A stretch of 32,640 nt of DNA from the NCBI RefSeq assembly GCF_000239775.1, contig NZ_CAFI01000282.1:1-32640 (forward strand), in the 5' to 3' direction. Position 1 is the first letter of the stretch, and each line of letters starts with the position of its first letter. The notes beneath the pieces were generated by a model, which saw only the letters and a program-made list of their open reading frames with translations, was not told the DNA's origin and made no database searches. This DNA is from Bradyrhizobium sp. ORS 375 (GTDB lineage: Bacteria > Pseudomonadota > Alphaproteobacteria > Rhizobiales > Xanthobacteraceae). The position numbers and the translations under genes were made by a program. Shown here piece by piece: positions 16,597 to 25,296 of the stretch.

Positions 16597-17532
16597 TTAG
16601 GTGGTTGTCTCGCGAATGCCCCGTGCGATCGCCTTCTGGGCATCGAACTCCGCGCGCCGCCGCGCGAGCTCCTCGGGCGCGAGCAGAGCGGGATTGCTGT
16701 AGTCGCGCTTCCAGCTGTGATCGTCGCTCCATTGCAACGGCGATTGCACGGTCGTTCGTCCGGCTGGTGAACTCTCCAGCACATCGAGCGCGAGCTCGAG
16801 CGTGAACGCCTGTGACGCCGAATCGTGCGGCTTGCCGGCGGAGTTGCCGAGCGGGAAATCGGAGAACAGGAAGCGTGGCACCGCAGCGTGCTCGACGATA
16901 TCCTTGGCACAGCCCATCACGATGGTGGCGATGCCGTTGGCCTCGAGATGCCTGGCTACCAGGCTCACGGTCTGGTGGCACACCGGGCAGTTCGGCACCA
17001 GCACGACCGCGTCGATCTCATCAGCACGGCAACGCGCGAGGATCTCCGGCGCATCGGTCTCGATGGTGACGCGCTGGCTGCGGTTGGTCGGCGCGCCGAA
17101 GAAGCGCGGTCCGACCGCGCCGATGCGGCCTTCGCCGGCGAGGCGGAGCAGCTGCGGCAGCGGAAACCAGGTGTTGGAATCGGTCGCCGAGGTGTGCGTG
17201 CGATCGTAGGCGATGTGCGAGATGCGCAGATCGTGTGATTGTGACGTGTCGCCGTCGTAGACCGCGTAGAACTTTGCGCCGCCGTTGTAAGCCGCGCCGG
17301 GGCCCTGATCGCCTTTGGCTGGATCATACGGCGCGGCCGTGGTGACGAGTGCGACGCGCGACTGCGCGAGCGGCCTGCGCAAGGGCTGGAACGGCGCCGT
17401 CGTGTAGTGGGCCCAGCGATACGGCGTCTCGTAGCCGATCGCCTGATAGTAGTCGCGCGTCCGCGCCATGTAGGCCAGCGGTGCGGCGTCCTCCGGCGCG
17501 AAGCCGAGCGGGTCGTCGGTAGAAGCGGTCAT
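16597..17532 (-). CDS. Glycine/sarcosine/betaine reductase component B-like protein, Cys form
   Basis: A 311-residue protein related to the GrdB/PrdB family (selenoprotein B subunits of glycine, sarcosine, betaine or proline reductases). Visible family features are ARTRDYYQAIGYETPYRWAH near the start, NTWFPLPQLLRLAGEGRIGAVGPRFFG in the middle, and VVLVPNCPVCHQTVSLVARHLEANGIATIVMGCAKDI. Clostridial reductases use selenocysteine in the active centre; here the redox motif is C182-P-V-C185, and both codons are TGC, so no selenocysteine is needed. None of the partner genes (GrdA, GrdC/D, thioredoxin system) is nearby, so it is unlikely to be a working glycine reductase. A CxxC redox or reductive-cleavage role is plausible. 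It is divergent from the lytic transglycosylase gene. Confidence 0.8.
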   Translation of the reverse strand: MTASTDDPLGFAPEDAAPLAYMARTRDYYQAIGYETPYRWAHYTTAPFQPLRRPLAQSRVALVTTAAPYDPAKGDQGPGAAYNGGAKFYAVYDGDTSQSHDLRISHIAYDRTHTSATDSNTWFPLPQLLRLAGEGRIGAVGPRFFGAPTNRSQRVTIETDAPEILARCRADEIDAVVLVPNCPVCHQTVSLVARHLEANGIATIVMGCAKDIVEHAAVPRFLFSDFPLGNSAGKPHDSASQAFTLELALDVLESSPAGRTTVQSPLQWSDDHSWKRDYSNPALLAPEELARRRAEFDAQKAIARGIRETTT

Positions 17533-17679
17533 CGTCGCGCTCCGGAAGCGATCGCGGATTGCTAGCGCGGCGGCGGTCCGTGTCAAGGCGCCGCGCCTTG
17601 GAACCGGAGCGGCGCTGACGCTTTGTCTGTCGGCTTTTGGGTTCGCCGGCCGCCACGCCGGCCGTTTTCTGTCGGCTCC

Positions 17680-18663
17680 ATGCACATTATTCCGGTTTCG
17701 ACCCTCAGCGTTGTTGTCTGCCTTTTGGTTGCGACGATTGGAAGCGTCGCTGCCAATGAGGGTGAGACCGTCTGGCCTCTGGCGGAGGGGGCGCCTCCGG
17801 CCGGAAATAAAGCACAAGATGAGGCCAAGGACGCTGCCGCCAAGCCAACAGACCCGAAAGAAAGCGGCACGCGGGAGGCGATCTGCCTGATGATCGAGTC
17901 CGCGGCCAAGTCGAACGATCTGCCGCTCGAATTTTTCGCGCGCGTGATCTGGCAGGAGAGCCGGTTCCAGAGCGATGCGGTCGGGCCGGTGACGCGCAGC
18001 GGCCAGCGCGCGCAGGGCATCGCCCAGTTCATGCCGGGCACCGCGAGCGAGCGGGAGCTGCTCGATCCCTTCGATCCGGTGCAGGCGCTGCCGAAATCGG
18101 CGCATTTTCTTGCCGAGCTGCGCGATCAGTTCGGGAATCTCGGGCTGGCCGCGGCGGCCTACAATGCCGGTCCGCGCCGGGTGCAGAACTGGCTTGCCGG
18201 CAAGGGGCAGATTCCGTGGGAGACCCGCAACTATGTTTCCGCCATCACCGGCTCGTCGATCGACGAGTGGGCGGCGGCAGGCAAGGGCGGCAAGATGCCG
18301 CCGAGCGCGCGGCCGACCTCCTGTCATCAGCTGATGGCGCTCCTGAAGCGCGCGCCCAATCCGTTCGTGACGCAGCTGGAGCAGCATGTCGCGGTAGCCG
18401 CCGCGAAATCCTGGGGCGTGCAGCTGGCGGCCGGCTTCGATCGCAACAAGGCGCTATCGATGTACGCGCGGGCCATCAAAGGCCTGGGCTCGGTGATCGG
18501 CGATCGCGACCCGAGCCTGCTGTCGTCGGTGATGCGCACGCGCGGCAACCGCGCCTTCTATCAAGTGCGGATCGGCGCCGACACCCGCGGCGAGGCCGAC
18601 GCGCTGTGCAATCGCATCCGTGGCGCCGGCGGCGCCTGCTTCGTGCTGCGCAACCGGGCCTGA
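17680..18663 (+). CDS. Lytic transglycosylase with SPOR-like C-terminus
   Basis: A soluble lytic transglycosylase cleaves peptidoglycan between MurNAc and GlcNAc in the periplasm. From the ATG at 17680 the protein has 327 residues: a signal peptide (1-24), a Lys/Ala/Pro-rich linker, then an SLT domain with catalytic Glu93 in VIWQESRFQSDA, the QGIAQFMPGTA motif and AAAAYNAGPRRVQNWL. The C-terminal 36 residues (FYQVRIGADTRGEADALCNRIRGAGGACFVLRN) resemble a SPOR repeat and suggest glycan or septum targeting. The open frame extends to a TTG at 17623, but the signal peptide fits the ATG better. A ribosome binding site is not obvious. Confidence 0.92.
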   Translation: MHIIPVSTLSVVVCLLVATIGSVAANEGETVWPLAEGAPPAGNKAQDEAKDAAAKPTDPKESGTREAICLMIESAAKSNDLPLEFFARVIWQESRFQSDAVGPVTRSGQRAQGIAQFMPGTASERELLDPFDPVQALPKSAHFLAELRDQFGNLGLAAAAYNAGPRRVQNWLAGKGQIPWETRNYVSAITGSSIDEWAAAGKGGKMPPSARPTSCHQLMALLKRAPNPFVTQLEQHVAVAAAKSWGVQLAAGFDRNKALSMYARAIKGLGSVIGDRDPSLLSSVMRTRGNRAFYQVRIGADTRGEADALCNRIRGAGGACFVLRNRA

Positions 18664-18765
18664 GGGCCGGCGGCTTGCACCGCGTGCAGAGCCGCGCGCG
18701 TGTGATGGCGGTTGACGCCGGGCGGTTTCGACAGCCTTATCGCGGTCCGTTCCGCTGGGCCGCCC

Positions 18766-19509
18766 GTGACACTTCCTCCGCTCGATTCGCCGCAATGGCA
18801 TGGTTCGCTTCGGGCCTTCGGCTGGGGGCTGCGCGCGACGTCGGCGACCATCCTGTCTGTGGTGCTGTTCGTCACCTTCATCGGCATCGGTGCGCTCGCC
18901 CACGACACCCATTTCAGCATGCTCTGGGCGATCCTCAGCACGGTGCTGGTATGGGCGGGGCCGGCGCAGATCATCCTGGTGTCGACGCTCGGCTCCGGCC
19001 AGACGATTCTGCAGTCGGCGATCGCGGTCACCATGAGCGCGATCCGGCTGTTTCCGATGGTGGTCGCCGTGCTGCCGCTGATCCGCGGGCCGAAGACCAA
19101 GCGGCGGCATCTGGTGCTGATCGCGCATTTCACCGCGGTGACCTTATGGGTCGAATGCTATCGCTTCCTGCCGCATGTTCCGCGCGAGCGCCGCATCGCC
19201 TTCGTCCACGGTCTCGGCAGTGGGCTGATGGGCGTGGCGCTGGTCGCGACCATCATCGGCTATCTCCTGGCCGCCAATCTGTCACAGACCTTCGGCGCCG
19301 CCGTGCTGCTGCTGACGCCGCTGGCCTTCCTCTTTTCCACCTTGCGCAATGCCAAGGAGCTGGCTGACGTGCTCGCGCTGGGGCTGGGCTTGGTCCTCTA
19401 TCCCTTGGCCGCCCGGCTCAACAGTGGCGTCGACATCCTGGTCAGCGGCGTCGTGGCCGGCACTCTTGCATTTGCCGTCCACAAATGGCGCGAGCGGGAG
19501 GCGGCATGA
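18766..19509 (+). CDS. azlC: AzlC family branched-chain amino acid permease
   Basis: AzlC is the large subunit of the AzlCD exporter of branched-chain amino acids or analogues across the inner membrane. About 248 residues form six to seven hydrophobic segments; the family signature is STVLVWAGPAQIILVSTLGSG followed by AIAVTMSAIRLFPMVVAVLPLI. The stop overlaps the azlD start by 4 nt (ATGA), so the two are translationally coupled. The start is uncertain: the frame is open from a TTG at 18712, and GTG at 18766 (VTLPPLDSPQWHGS) is my choice because the preceding 18 residues look non-conserved. Neither has a good ribosome binding site. Confidence 0.88.
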   Translation: MTLPPLDSPQWHGSLRAFGWGLRATSATILSVVLFVTFIGIGALAHDTHFSMLWAILSTVLVWAGPAQIILVSTLGSGQTILQSAIAVTMSAIRLFPMVVAVLPLIRGPKTKRRHLVLIAHFTAVTLWVECYRFLPHVPRERRIAFVHGLGSGLMGVALVATIIGYLLAANLSQTFGAAVLLLTPLAFLFSTLRNAKELADVLALGLGLVLYPLAARLNSGVDILVSGVVAGTLAFAVHKWREREAA

Positions 19510-19850
19510 GCGACTTCATCGGCGACTGGCATGCGTTGGCGGTGCTGCTGATCGCGGGCGTCATCCCCAACCAGATCTGGCGGCTGCTGGGGCTGTGGTT
19601 CGGCAGCGGCCTCGACGAGGGCTCGGACCTCCTGATGTGGGTCAAGGCCGTGGCGACCGCGATCCTGGCCGGCGTCATCGCCCAGATCCTGGTGCAGCCG
19701 CCGGGCGCGCTCGCCAGCGTGCCCTGGGGCCTGCGCTATGGCGCGGTCGTGGCCGGCCTCGCAGCCTTTCTCGCGTCGCGCCGCTCGATCTTCGCCGGCG
19801 TCGTGTGCGGCGAGGCCGTGATGCTGGCCGGCAAATGGTGGCTCGGCTGA
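19506..19850 (+). CDS. azlD: AzlD family small permease subunit
   Basis: This 114-residue protein has three to four hydrophobic segments (ALAVLLIAGVIPNQIWRLLGLW, MWVKAVATAILAGVIAQILV, YGAVVAGLAAFLASR and a final span near GKWWLG). Size, spans and the Pro-Asn after the first span match AzlD, the small partner of AzlC. The ATG lies inside the azlC stop (ATGA overlap), and together they form one two-gene transport unit. Substrate specificity cannot be read from sequence. Confidence 0.87.
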   Translation: MSDFIGDWHALAVLLIAGVIPNQIWRLLGLWFGSGLDEGSDLLMWVKAVATAILAGVIAQILVQPPGALASVPWGLRYGAVVAGLAAFLASRRSIFAGVVCGEAVMLAGKWWLG

Positions 19851-19859
19851 GTTGCGCGA

Positions 19860-19871
19860 CCGCAATTGCGG
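19860..19871. repeat. 12-bp perfect palindrome between azlD and trmO
   Basis: CCGCAATTGCGG is a perfect inverted repeat 10 nt after azlD and 46 nt before trmO. It could be a regulator site or chance. No T-run follows. Confidence 0.35.
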
Positions 19872-19917
19872 CGACGCCGCGTTCAGCTAGATTGCCTGAT
19901 GATCTGAGGATTTTGAG

Positions 19918-20394
19918 ATGACCACTGATGCCGATCTCCGCCCGGGTGAAGTTGCGATCGACGTGCCGCAGCCGCGCGACGCCTCACTGTACTTCATCGG
20001 CCGTATTCGCACGCCCTGGACCTCGCGGCTGGAGACGCCACGGCAGGGCAGCCTCGAGGGGCCGGTGTGCCGGCTCGAGATCTTCGAGCCCTGGGTGCCG
20101 GCGCTGCAAGGCATCGACGGCTTCAGCTACCTGCAGGTCCTATACTGGCTCAACCGCGCGCGTCGTGATCTCGTCAAGCAGAGCCCGCGTCACCATGATG
20201 GCGAGACCCGCGGCACCTTCGCGCTGCGCTCGCCGGTGCGGCCCAACCCGATCGGCGTGTCCACCGTCCGCTTCGTCGCGCTGGAAGGCAGCACCGTGCT
20301 GGTGCGCGGGCTCGATTGTCTCGACGAGACTCCGCTGATTGATCTGAAGCCCGACCATTGCGTGTTCACGCCCGGGGCAACCGAGGACAAATAG
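19918..20394 (+). CDS. trmO: tRNA (N6-threonylcarbamoyladenosine-37) methyltransferase TrmO
   Basis: TrmO (TsaA, UPF0066) methylates t6A37 to m6t6A in certain tRNAs using S-adenosylmethionine. The 158-residue protein is mostly this domain: FIGRIRTPW near residue 26, LEIFEPWVPALQGIDGFSYLQVLYW, the signature GTFALRSPVRPNPIGVSTVRFVALEG, and LDCLDETPLIDLKPD. The RSPxRPNPIG loop is the strongest family marker. It starts with ATG after GAGGATTTTGAG. The nadQ gene follows after only 15 nt, so they are likely co-transcribed. Some relatives methylate other substrates, so tRNA specificity is inferred from the family. Confidence 0.9.
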   Translation: MTTDADLRPGEVAIDVPQPRDASLYFIGRIRTPWTSRLETPRQGSLEGPVCRLEIFEPWVPALQGIDGFSYLQVLYWLNRARRDLVKQSPRHHDGETRGTFALRSPVRPNPIGVSTVRFVALEGSTVLVRGLDCLDETPLIDLKPDHCVFTPGATEDK

Positions 20395-20409
20395 GACCAG
20401 CGATCCCTG

Positions 20410-21363
20410 ATGTCGAACGTCAACAAGCGGCCGAAGACCGTGACGGCGCTGGATGCGATCACCGCCGATCTCGTCGCCGTGCTGGTGGCGGTGACCGATG
20501 GGCACCCGAAGATCATGACGATCGAGCACGCCGGGGCGTTGCCGAGCGGTCCGTTTCAGTTCGCGCACCGCTCACTGCAGATGGGTCTGCGCGCCTGGGT
20601 CGAGGCGCAGACCGGGCATCCCCTCGGCTATGTCGAGCAGCTCTACACCTTCGCCGATCGCGGGCGCTCGGGCGATCCCGACGCGCCGCATCGCATCTCC
20701 ATCAGCTATCTCGGTCTCACGCGCGAGGAGGAGGGCCGTGAAGGTGCCGATGCGCAATGGTCGTCCTGGTACGACTACTTTCCCTGGGAGGATCATCGCG
20801 ACGGACCGCCGGCGATCCTCGCAAAGATCATCGCGCCGAGGCTGAAGGCCTGGGCGCGCGCGGCCGAGGAGCCGGCGCTGCAGAAGACGCGCTGGCGCCG
20901 TGCCGCCATCACTTTCGGTCTCGATGGCCGCGAGTGGAACGAGGAGCTGGCGCTGCAGCGCTATGAGCTGTTGTACGAGGCTTTGCTGATCCCGGAGAGC
21001 GTGCGCGAGCAGGGCGGCGAGGCGGCGGTGCCGGGCCGCGCGATGGCGGGAGACCATCGCCGCATTCTCGCCACCGGCATCGCCCGGCTGCGCGCCAAGA
21101 TCAAATATCGTCCGGTCGTGTTCGAGCTGATGCCGGACGAATTCACGCTGCTGCAGCTGCAACGCAGCGTCGAGGCGCTGGCCGGCCGTCTGGTGCACAA
21201 GCAGAACTTCCGCCGCCTGATTGAGCAGCAGGAGCTCGTCGAGGAAACCGGCGCCATGGCCGCCGACACGATCGGGCGACCAGCCAAGCTGTTCCGCTTC
21301 CGCCAGGGCATCCTGGCGGAGCGCGCCGTGGTCGGAACCAAGCTGCCGCTCTCGCGGTCGTGA
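20410..21363 (+). CDS. nadQ: NAD biosynthesis regulator NadQ (NrtR-like)
   Basis: A 317-residue transcription factor with an N-terminal Nudix-like effector domain (about 15-200) and a C-terminal winged helix (about 236-300) that includes FTLLQLQRSVEALAGRLVHKQNFRRLIEQQ and the marker GRPAKLFRFR (289-298), as in NrtR proteins. No catalytic Nudix box is visible, which fits a sensor rather than an enzyme. In alphaproteobacteria NadQ is the known or predicted repressor of nadABC, responding to cofactor level. The position 68 nt upstream of nadA, with two inverted repeats in between, supports this strongly. The ligand is not readable from sequence. Confidence 0.9.
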   Translation: MSNVNKRPKTVTALDAITADLVAVLVAVTDGHPKIMTIEHAGALPSGPFQFAHRSLQMGLRAWVEAQTGHPLGYVEQLYTFADRGRSGDPDAPHRISISYLGLTREEEGREGADAQWSSWYDYFPWEDHRDGPPAILAKIIAPRLKAWARAAEEPALQKTRWRRAAITFGLDGREWNEELALQRYELLYEALLIPESVREQGGEAAVPGRAMAGDHRRILATGIARLRAKIKYRPVVFELMPDEFTLLQLQRSVEALAGRLVHKQNFRRLIEQQELVEETGAMAADTIGRPAKLFRFRQGILAERAVVGTKLPLSRS

Positions 21364-21373
21364 TCTCCGGCGC

Positions 21374-21404
21374 TTGACAAGACTTATGCTCAGGATAAGT
21401 ATAA
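21374..21404 (+). promoter_or_regulatory. nadABC promoter region
   Basis: A consensus -35 box, TTGACA, lies at 21374-21379. The -10 box is within TAAGTATAAG (21396-21405); AAGTAT at 21397-21402 gives 17-bp spacing, but neighbouring choices are possible. The -10 lies inside operator 1, so a bound repressor would block RNA polymerase. Confidence 0.65.
21384..21404. promoter_or_regulatory. Candidate NadQ operator 1
   Basis: A 21-bp imperfect inverted repeat with half-sites TTATGCTC and AAGTATAA around a 5-bp centre. It covers the spacer and -10 region of the nadA promoter. Its twin begins 27 bp downstream. Assignment to NadQ is by position. Confidence 0.72.
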
Positions 21405-21410
21405 GCCATA

Positions 21411-21431
21411 TTATGCTCAAGGAGAGTATAA
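21411..21431. promoter_or_regulatory. Candidate NadQ operator 2, overlapping the nadA ribosome binding site
   Basis: A 21-bp inverted repeat with half-sites TTATGCTC and GAGTATAA around a 5-bp centre, more symmetrical than operator 1. It ends on the base before the nadA ATG, and its centre contains the AAGGAG ribosome binding site. Confidence 0.72.
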
Positions 21432-22418
21432 ATGGCCGAAACCATCCTGGCTGCCGCCGCACCGACCTCATCGCTTCCTGACCGTCTGCGGCGGGTGATC
21501 CCGCCGTCCGAATGGGCTGTCTACGAGGAGGATGTCGAGGCCATCCTCGCGCTCAAGCGCCGGCGCAATGCCGTGGTGCTGGCGCACAACTACCAGACAC
21601 CCGAGATCTTCCACGGCGTCGCCGACATTGTCGGCGACAGCCTGCTGCTCGCGCGCGAGGCGACCAAGGTCGATGCCGAGGTGATCGTGCTTGCCGGCGT
21701 GCATTTCATGGCGGAGACCGCCAAGCTGCTCAATCCGGGGAAGACCGTGCTGATTCCGGACATGGAGGCGGGCTGCTCGCTCGCGGAGTCGATCACCGCT
21801 GACGATGTCAGGCTGATGCGCGCGCGCCATCCCGGCGTGCCGGTGGTCGCCTATGTCAACACCTCGGTTGCTGTGAAGGCCGAGTCCGACATCTGTTGCA
21901 CCTCCGGGAACGCGCTCGCGATCGTGGAGAAGCTCGGCGTGGATCACGTCATCATGCTCCCGGACGAATATCTCGCCCGCAACATCGCCGCCCGGACCAA
22001 TGTGAGGATCACGGCCTGGAAGGGGCATTGCGAGGTGCACGAGCGCTTCAGCGCCGAGGACGTCCGCACGCTGCGTGACAATCATCCGGGGGTCACCGTG
22101 CTCGCCCATCCCGAATGTCCGCCGGAGGTGGTGGCGGAGGCCGATTTCGCCGGCTCGACGGCGGCGATGTCGGACTACGTCGGCATGAAGCGGCCGGCGC
22201 GGGTGGTGCTGCTGACGGAATGCTCGATGAGCGACAACGTCGCGGTGATGTATCCGGACATCGAGTTCGTCCGGCCCTGCAATCTGTGCCCGCACATGAA
22301 GCGGATCACGTTGAAGAACATTCGTCATGCGCTCGAAACCAACACGCATGAGGTGACGATCGATCCCGCGATGGCCGAGCGCGCGCGGCGTTCGGTGGAA
22401 AGGATGCTGGCGCTATGA
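21432..22418 (+). CDS. nadA: Quinolinate synthase A
   Basis: NadA condenses iminoaspartate with dihydroxyacetone phosphate to quinolinate, using a [4Fe-4S] cluster. The 328-residue protein shows AHNYQTPEI near 51, [15 protein letters not shown] at 88-102, [10 protein letters not shown] with Cys115, WKGHCEVH with Cys200, and [11 protein letters not shown] with Cys283 and Cys286. Cys115, Cys200 and one of the last pair are the likely cluster ligands by family position. Its ATG directly follows candidate NadQ operator 2. The stop overlaps the nadB start (ATGA), giving translational coupling in the de novo NAD operon. Confidence 0.97.
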   Translation: MAETILAAAAPTSSLPDRLRRVIPPSEWAVYEEDVEAILALKRRRNAVVLAHNYQTPEIFHGVADIVGDSLLLAREATKVDAEVIVLAGVHFMAETAKLLNPGKTVLIPDMEAGCSLAESITADDVRLMRARHPGVPVVAYVNTSVAVKAESDICCTSGNALAIVEKLGVDHVIMLPDEYLARNIAARTNVRITAWKGHCEVHERFSAEDVRTLRDNHPGVTVLAHPECPPEVVAEADFAGSTAAMSDYVGMKRPARVVLLTECSMSDNVAVMYPDIEFVRPCNLCPHMKRITLKNIRHALETNTHEVTIDPAMAERARRSVERMLAL

Positions 22419-23968
22419 ACACCGATATCTCTGACCTCACGGGTCGTCCCGTGATCATCGGCGGCGGCGCCGCGGGGTTGATGACCGCGCTTGCGCTCGC
22501 GCCGGAGCCCGTCGTGCTGCTGTCGAAGTCGCCGCTCGGTGCGGAGGCTTCGAGCATGTGGGCACAAGGTGGCCTCGCCGCAGCGGTCGGCGACGACGAT
22601 GACCCGGCGCTGCATCTCGCCGACACGATCGTTGCAGGCGCCGGCCTGTGCGACGAGGTCGCCGCACGTCGCATCATCGAAGCGGCTCCAGCGGCGGTCG
22701 AACGTCTCGCCCAGCTCGGCGTCGCGTTCGATCGGAACGCAGACGGAAGCTGGCGCCTCGGCTTGGAGGCCGCACACAGCCGCAATCGGATCGTGCACGC
22801 CACCGGTGACGGTACCGGACGCGAGATCATGCGTGCGCTGATCGCTGCCGTCAGGCAATGTCCTTCGGTGACACTGCTCGAGGGCGTCGAAGCGCGCCGG
22901 CTGATCGTCGAGGACAATGCGGTCCAGGGCGTGCTCGCGGTCCGCGGCGAGGAGCCGCTCGTGCTCGCCACCACGCGCGTCGTGATCGCGACCGGCGGCA
23001 TCGGCGGCCTGTTCCACGACAGCACCAACCCGACTGGCTGCTTTGGTCAGGGCTTGGCGCTGGCGGCCAGGGCGGGGGCTGTGCTGTCCGATCTCGAATT
23101 CGTGCAGTTTCACCCCACGGCCTTCGACGGGCCGTCGCGGCCGCTGCCATTGTTGACAGAAGCGATCCGCGGCGACGGCGCCGTGCTGATCGACGAGACC
23201 GGCCTGCGCTTCATGGCCGACGAGCCCGGCGCGGAATTGGCGCCGCGCGACGTGGTGGCGCGGGCCGTTTGGCGTCACCGCGCGCAGGGCCACCGCACGT
23301 TCCTCGATGCGCGGGAGAGACCGGGCGACCTGTTCGCCGCGCGCTATCCGGTGATCAGCGCGTTCTGCCGCATGGCCGGACTTGATCCGGCTGTCGATCC
23401 AATCCCCGTGCGGCCGGCGGTGCACTACCATATGGGCGGCATCGCTGTCGACGTGACGGGCCGAAGCTCGGTCGCAGGCTTATGGGCTTGCGGCGAGGCC
23501 AGCCGCACCGGTCTGCACGGCGCCAACCGGCTCGCCAGCAACTCGCTGATGGAAGCCATCGTCTGCGCGCAATGGGTGGCCGAGAGCGTGACGGGCATGT
23601 CGCAGGCCGCAGCCAAGCCGTGCGAGCTCGGAGCCGTCCCGCCGGCGTCCGATCCCACGTCGATGCGCCGCTTGCTGTCCGATGCGCTCGGCGTGCTTCG
23701 GGACCGTGATCGGATGACAGCCGCCATCCGGAGCCTGCTCCCGCTGGCGATGGGAGCAGGGCCTGCGGCTGATCCGGCCCTGGTCGGTCTGATGATGTCA
23801 GTTGCGGCGCGGGCGCGCGAGGAGAGCCGCGGTGGGCATTGCCGCACCGACTGTCCGGACACGCTGCCCGTCGCGCAGCCGTCCCGCTTCACGTTGTCCT
23901 CCGCGATCGCCGCCGCGCGGGGGATCGCCGAGACCGAGCGTCCCTCGATCAGGAGCGTCATATCATGA
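22415..23968 (+). CDS. nadB: L-aspartate oxidase
   Basis: NadB oxidises L-aspartate to iminoaspartate, the first step of de novo NAD synthesis, and passes it to NadA. The 517-residue flavoprotein has the FAD dinucleotide fold [16 protein letters not shown] (GGGAAG at 16-21), the segment [33 protein letters not shown] with His337, and [17 protein letters not shown] with Arg372, the last two in substrate-binding positions. The C-terminus is slightly short but ends with a normal helical tail. Starts and stops overlap by 4 nt with nadA and nadC, so the three are one coupled operon. Confidence 0.97.
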   Translation: MNTDISDLTGRPVIIGGGAAGLMTALALAPEPVVLLSKSPLGAEASSMWAQGGLAAAVGDDDDPALHLADTIVAGAGLCDEVAARRIIEAAPAAVERLAQLGVAFDRNADGSWRLGLEAAHSRNRIVHATGDGTGREIMRALIAAVRQCPSVTLLEGVEARRLIVEDNAVQGVLAVRGEEPLVLATTRVVIATGGIGGLFHDSTNPTGCFGQGLALAARAGAVLSDLEFVQFHPTAFDGPSRPLPLLTEAIRGDGAVLIDETGLRFMADEPGAELAPRDVVARAVWRHRAQGHRTFLDARERPGDLFAARYPVISAFCRMAGLDPAVDPIPVRPAVHYHMGGIAVDVTGRSSVAGLWACGEASRTGLHGANRLASNSLMEAIVCAQWVAESVTGMSQAAAKPCELGAVPPASDPTSMRRLLSDALGVLRDRDRMTAAIRSLLPLAMGAGPAADPALVGLMMSVAARAREESRGGHCRTDCPDTLPVAQPSRFTLSSAIAAARGIAETERPSIRSVIS

Positions 23969-24813
23969 GCCTCAATCCTCTCTCGCCCTTGCTCTACGAG
24001 CCGCTGGTGCGCATGGCGTTGCTGGAGGATCTCGGCCGCGCCGGCGACATCACCACCGAAGCCATCGTCCCCGCCGACCAGCGCGCGTCGTTGAAGCTGC
24101 GGGCGCGCCAGCATGGCGTCGTCGCCGGGCTCGACGTCGCACGCTGCGCCTTCCAGACGGTCTCGTCCGAGATCCGCATGGAGACCATCCGCGGCGACGG
24201 CAGCCTCGTCACGGCTGGCGACGTCCTTGCCACCATCAGCGGCCCGGCACGGGCGCTGCTGACCGGCGAGCGTGTCGCGCTCAACTTCCTCTGCCACCTC
24301 AGCGGCGTCGCCTCGGCGACGGCCTCTCTCGTCGAAGCCGTGAAGGGGACGCGCGCGCAGATCGTGTGCACCCGCAAGACCACGCCGGGGCTGCGCGCGC
24401 TGGAGAAATCCGCCGTGCGCGCCGGCGGGGGTGGCAATCACCGGTTTGGGCTCGATGATGCTGTCCTGATCAAGGACAACCACATCGCCATTGCCGGCGG
24501 CGTCGAGGCTGCGATTATCAGGGCGAAGGCTCATGCTGGCCACCTCGTGAAGATCGAGGTGGAGGTCGACAATCTGGCGCAGCTCGAAGAGGCGCTGGCG
24601 CTCGGGGTCGATGCGGTCCTGCTCGACAACATGACGCCGGCGGAGCTCGAGCGCGCTGTCGGCATGGCCAGGGGCAAGGCGATCACCGAGGCCTCGGGGC
24701 GGATCACAGTCGACACCGCGCCCGCGATCGCAGCCGCAGGTGTCGACCTGATCTCGGTCGGCTGGATCACGCATTCATCGGCCGCGCTAGACATCGGCCT
24801 CGACGACGCCTGA
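23965..24813 (+). CDS. nadC: Nicotinate-nucleotide pyrophosphorylase (carboxylating)
   Basis: NadC (quinolinate phosphoribosyltransferase) makes nicotinate mononucleotide from quinolinate and PRPP. The 282-residue protein has the N-terminal LLEDLGRAGDITTEAIVP, GERVALNFLCHLSGVAS, the active-site run CTRKTTPGLRALEKSAVRAGGG followed by NHRFGLDDAVLIKDNH, and EVEVDNLAQLEEAL in the barrel. The ATG at 23965 overlaps the nadB stop (ATGA) and follows AGGAGCG. Its TGA directly abuts the stop codon of the converging HIT gene, with no bases between, and no terminator hairpin is seen. Confidence 0.97.
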   Translation: MSLNPLSPLLYEPLVRMALLEDLGRAGDITTEAIVPADQRASLKLRARQHGVVAGLDVARCAFQTVSSEIRMETIRGDGSLVTAGDVLATISGPARALLTGERVALNFLCHLSGVASATASLVEAVKGTRAQIVCTRKTTPGLRALEKSAVRAGGGGNHRFGLDDAVLIKDNHIAIAGGVEAAIIRAKAHAGHLVKIEVEVDNLAQLEEALALGVDAVLLDNMTPAELERAVGMARGKAITEASGRITVDTAPAIAAAGVDLISVGWITHSSAALDIGLDDA

Positions 24814-25239
24814 TCAGCCGTTCAGCGCTGCGATCAGCTTCGCGGCGTTCTCCTCCAGGACCTTGGGATCCTCCTTGCGGCTGGCCGGCGGCAGCAGGCT
24901 GTCGCCGGTGTGGCGCGGCATGATGTGGACGTGGAGGTGGAACACCATCTGGCCGCCGGCGTGCTCGTTGAACTGCTGCACGGTGATGCCGTCGGCGGCA
25001 AACGCGGTCTTGGCCGCGCGCGCGATGGTGCGGACGGCGCGGCCGACGTGGAGGTAGTCCTCCTCGGTGATGTCGAGGATATTCCGGGCCGCCGCCTTCG
25101 GGATCACCAGCGTGTGGCCGGGGACCCGCGGCATGATGTCGAGGAAGGCCAGCACGTGGTCGTTCTCGTAGACCTTCACGCAGGGGAATTCGCCGCGCAG
25201 GATCTTCGCGAACGGGTTGTTGGGATCGTAGGCGGTCAT
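24814..25239 (-). CDS. HIT family protein (histidine-triad nucleotide hydrolase)
   Basis: A 141-residue cytoplasmic protein of the HIT superfamily. The triad motif is HLHVHIMPR (His101, His103, His105), with the upstream LDIMPRVPGHTLVIPK and QQFNEHAGGQMVFH segments typical of the Hint/HinT-like branch, which hydrolyses AMP-lysine or purine phosphoramidates. An extended C-terminal tail after the triad (DSLLPPASRKEDPKVLEENAAKL) is usual for this bacterial branch. The ATG follows GAGGA. It is the last gene of the ridA-GDPD-acyltransferase-HIT set, 57 nt after the acyltransferase stop. Confidence 0.92.
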   Translation of the reverse strand: MTAYDPNNPFAKILRGEFPCVKVYENDHVLAFLDIMPRVPGHTLVIPKAAARNILDITEEDYLHVGRAVRTIARAAKTAFAADGITVQQFNEHAGGQMVFHLHVHIMPRHTGDSLLPPASRKEDPKVLEENAAKLIAALNG

Positions 25240-25296
25240 CGGCAGGTCCTCATGCGTTCCTCTGGTCGCCTTACTCTCATTGGCCCGTGCCGGCGG

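Noticed and set aside
17532-17680. Selenocysteine insertion (TGA plus hairpin) for the GrdB-like protein
   Set aside because: The redox codons are both TGC and the frame has no internal TGA, so recoding is not needed.
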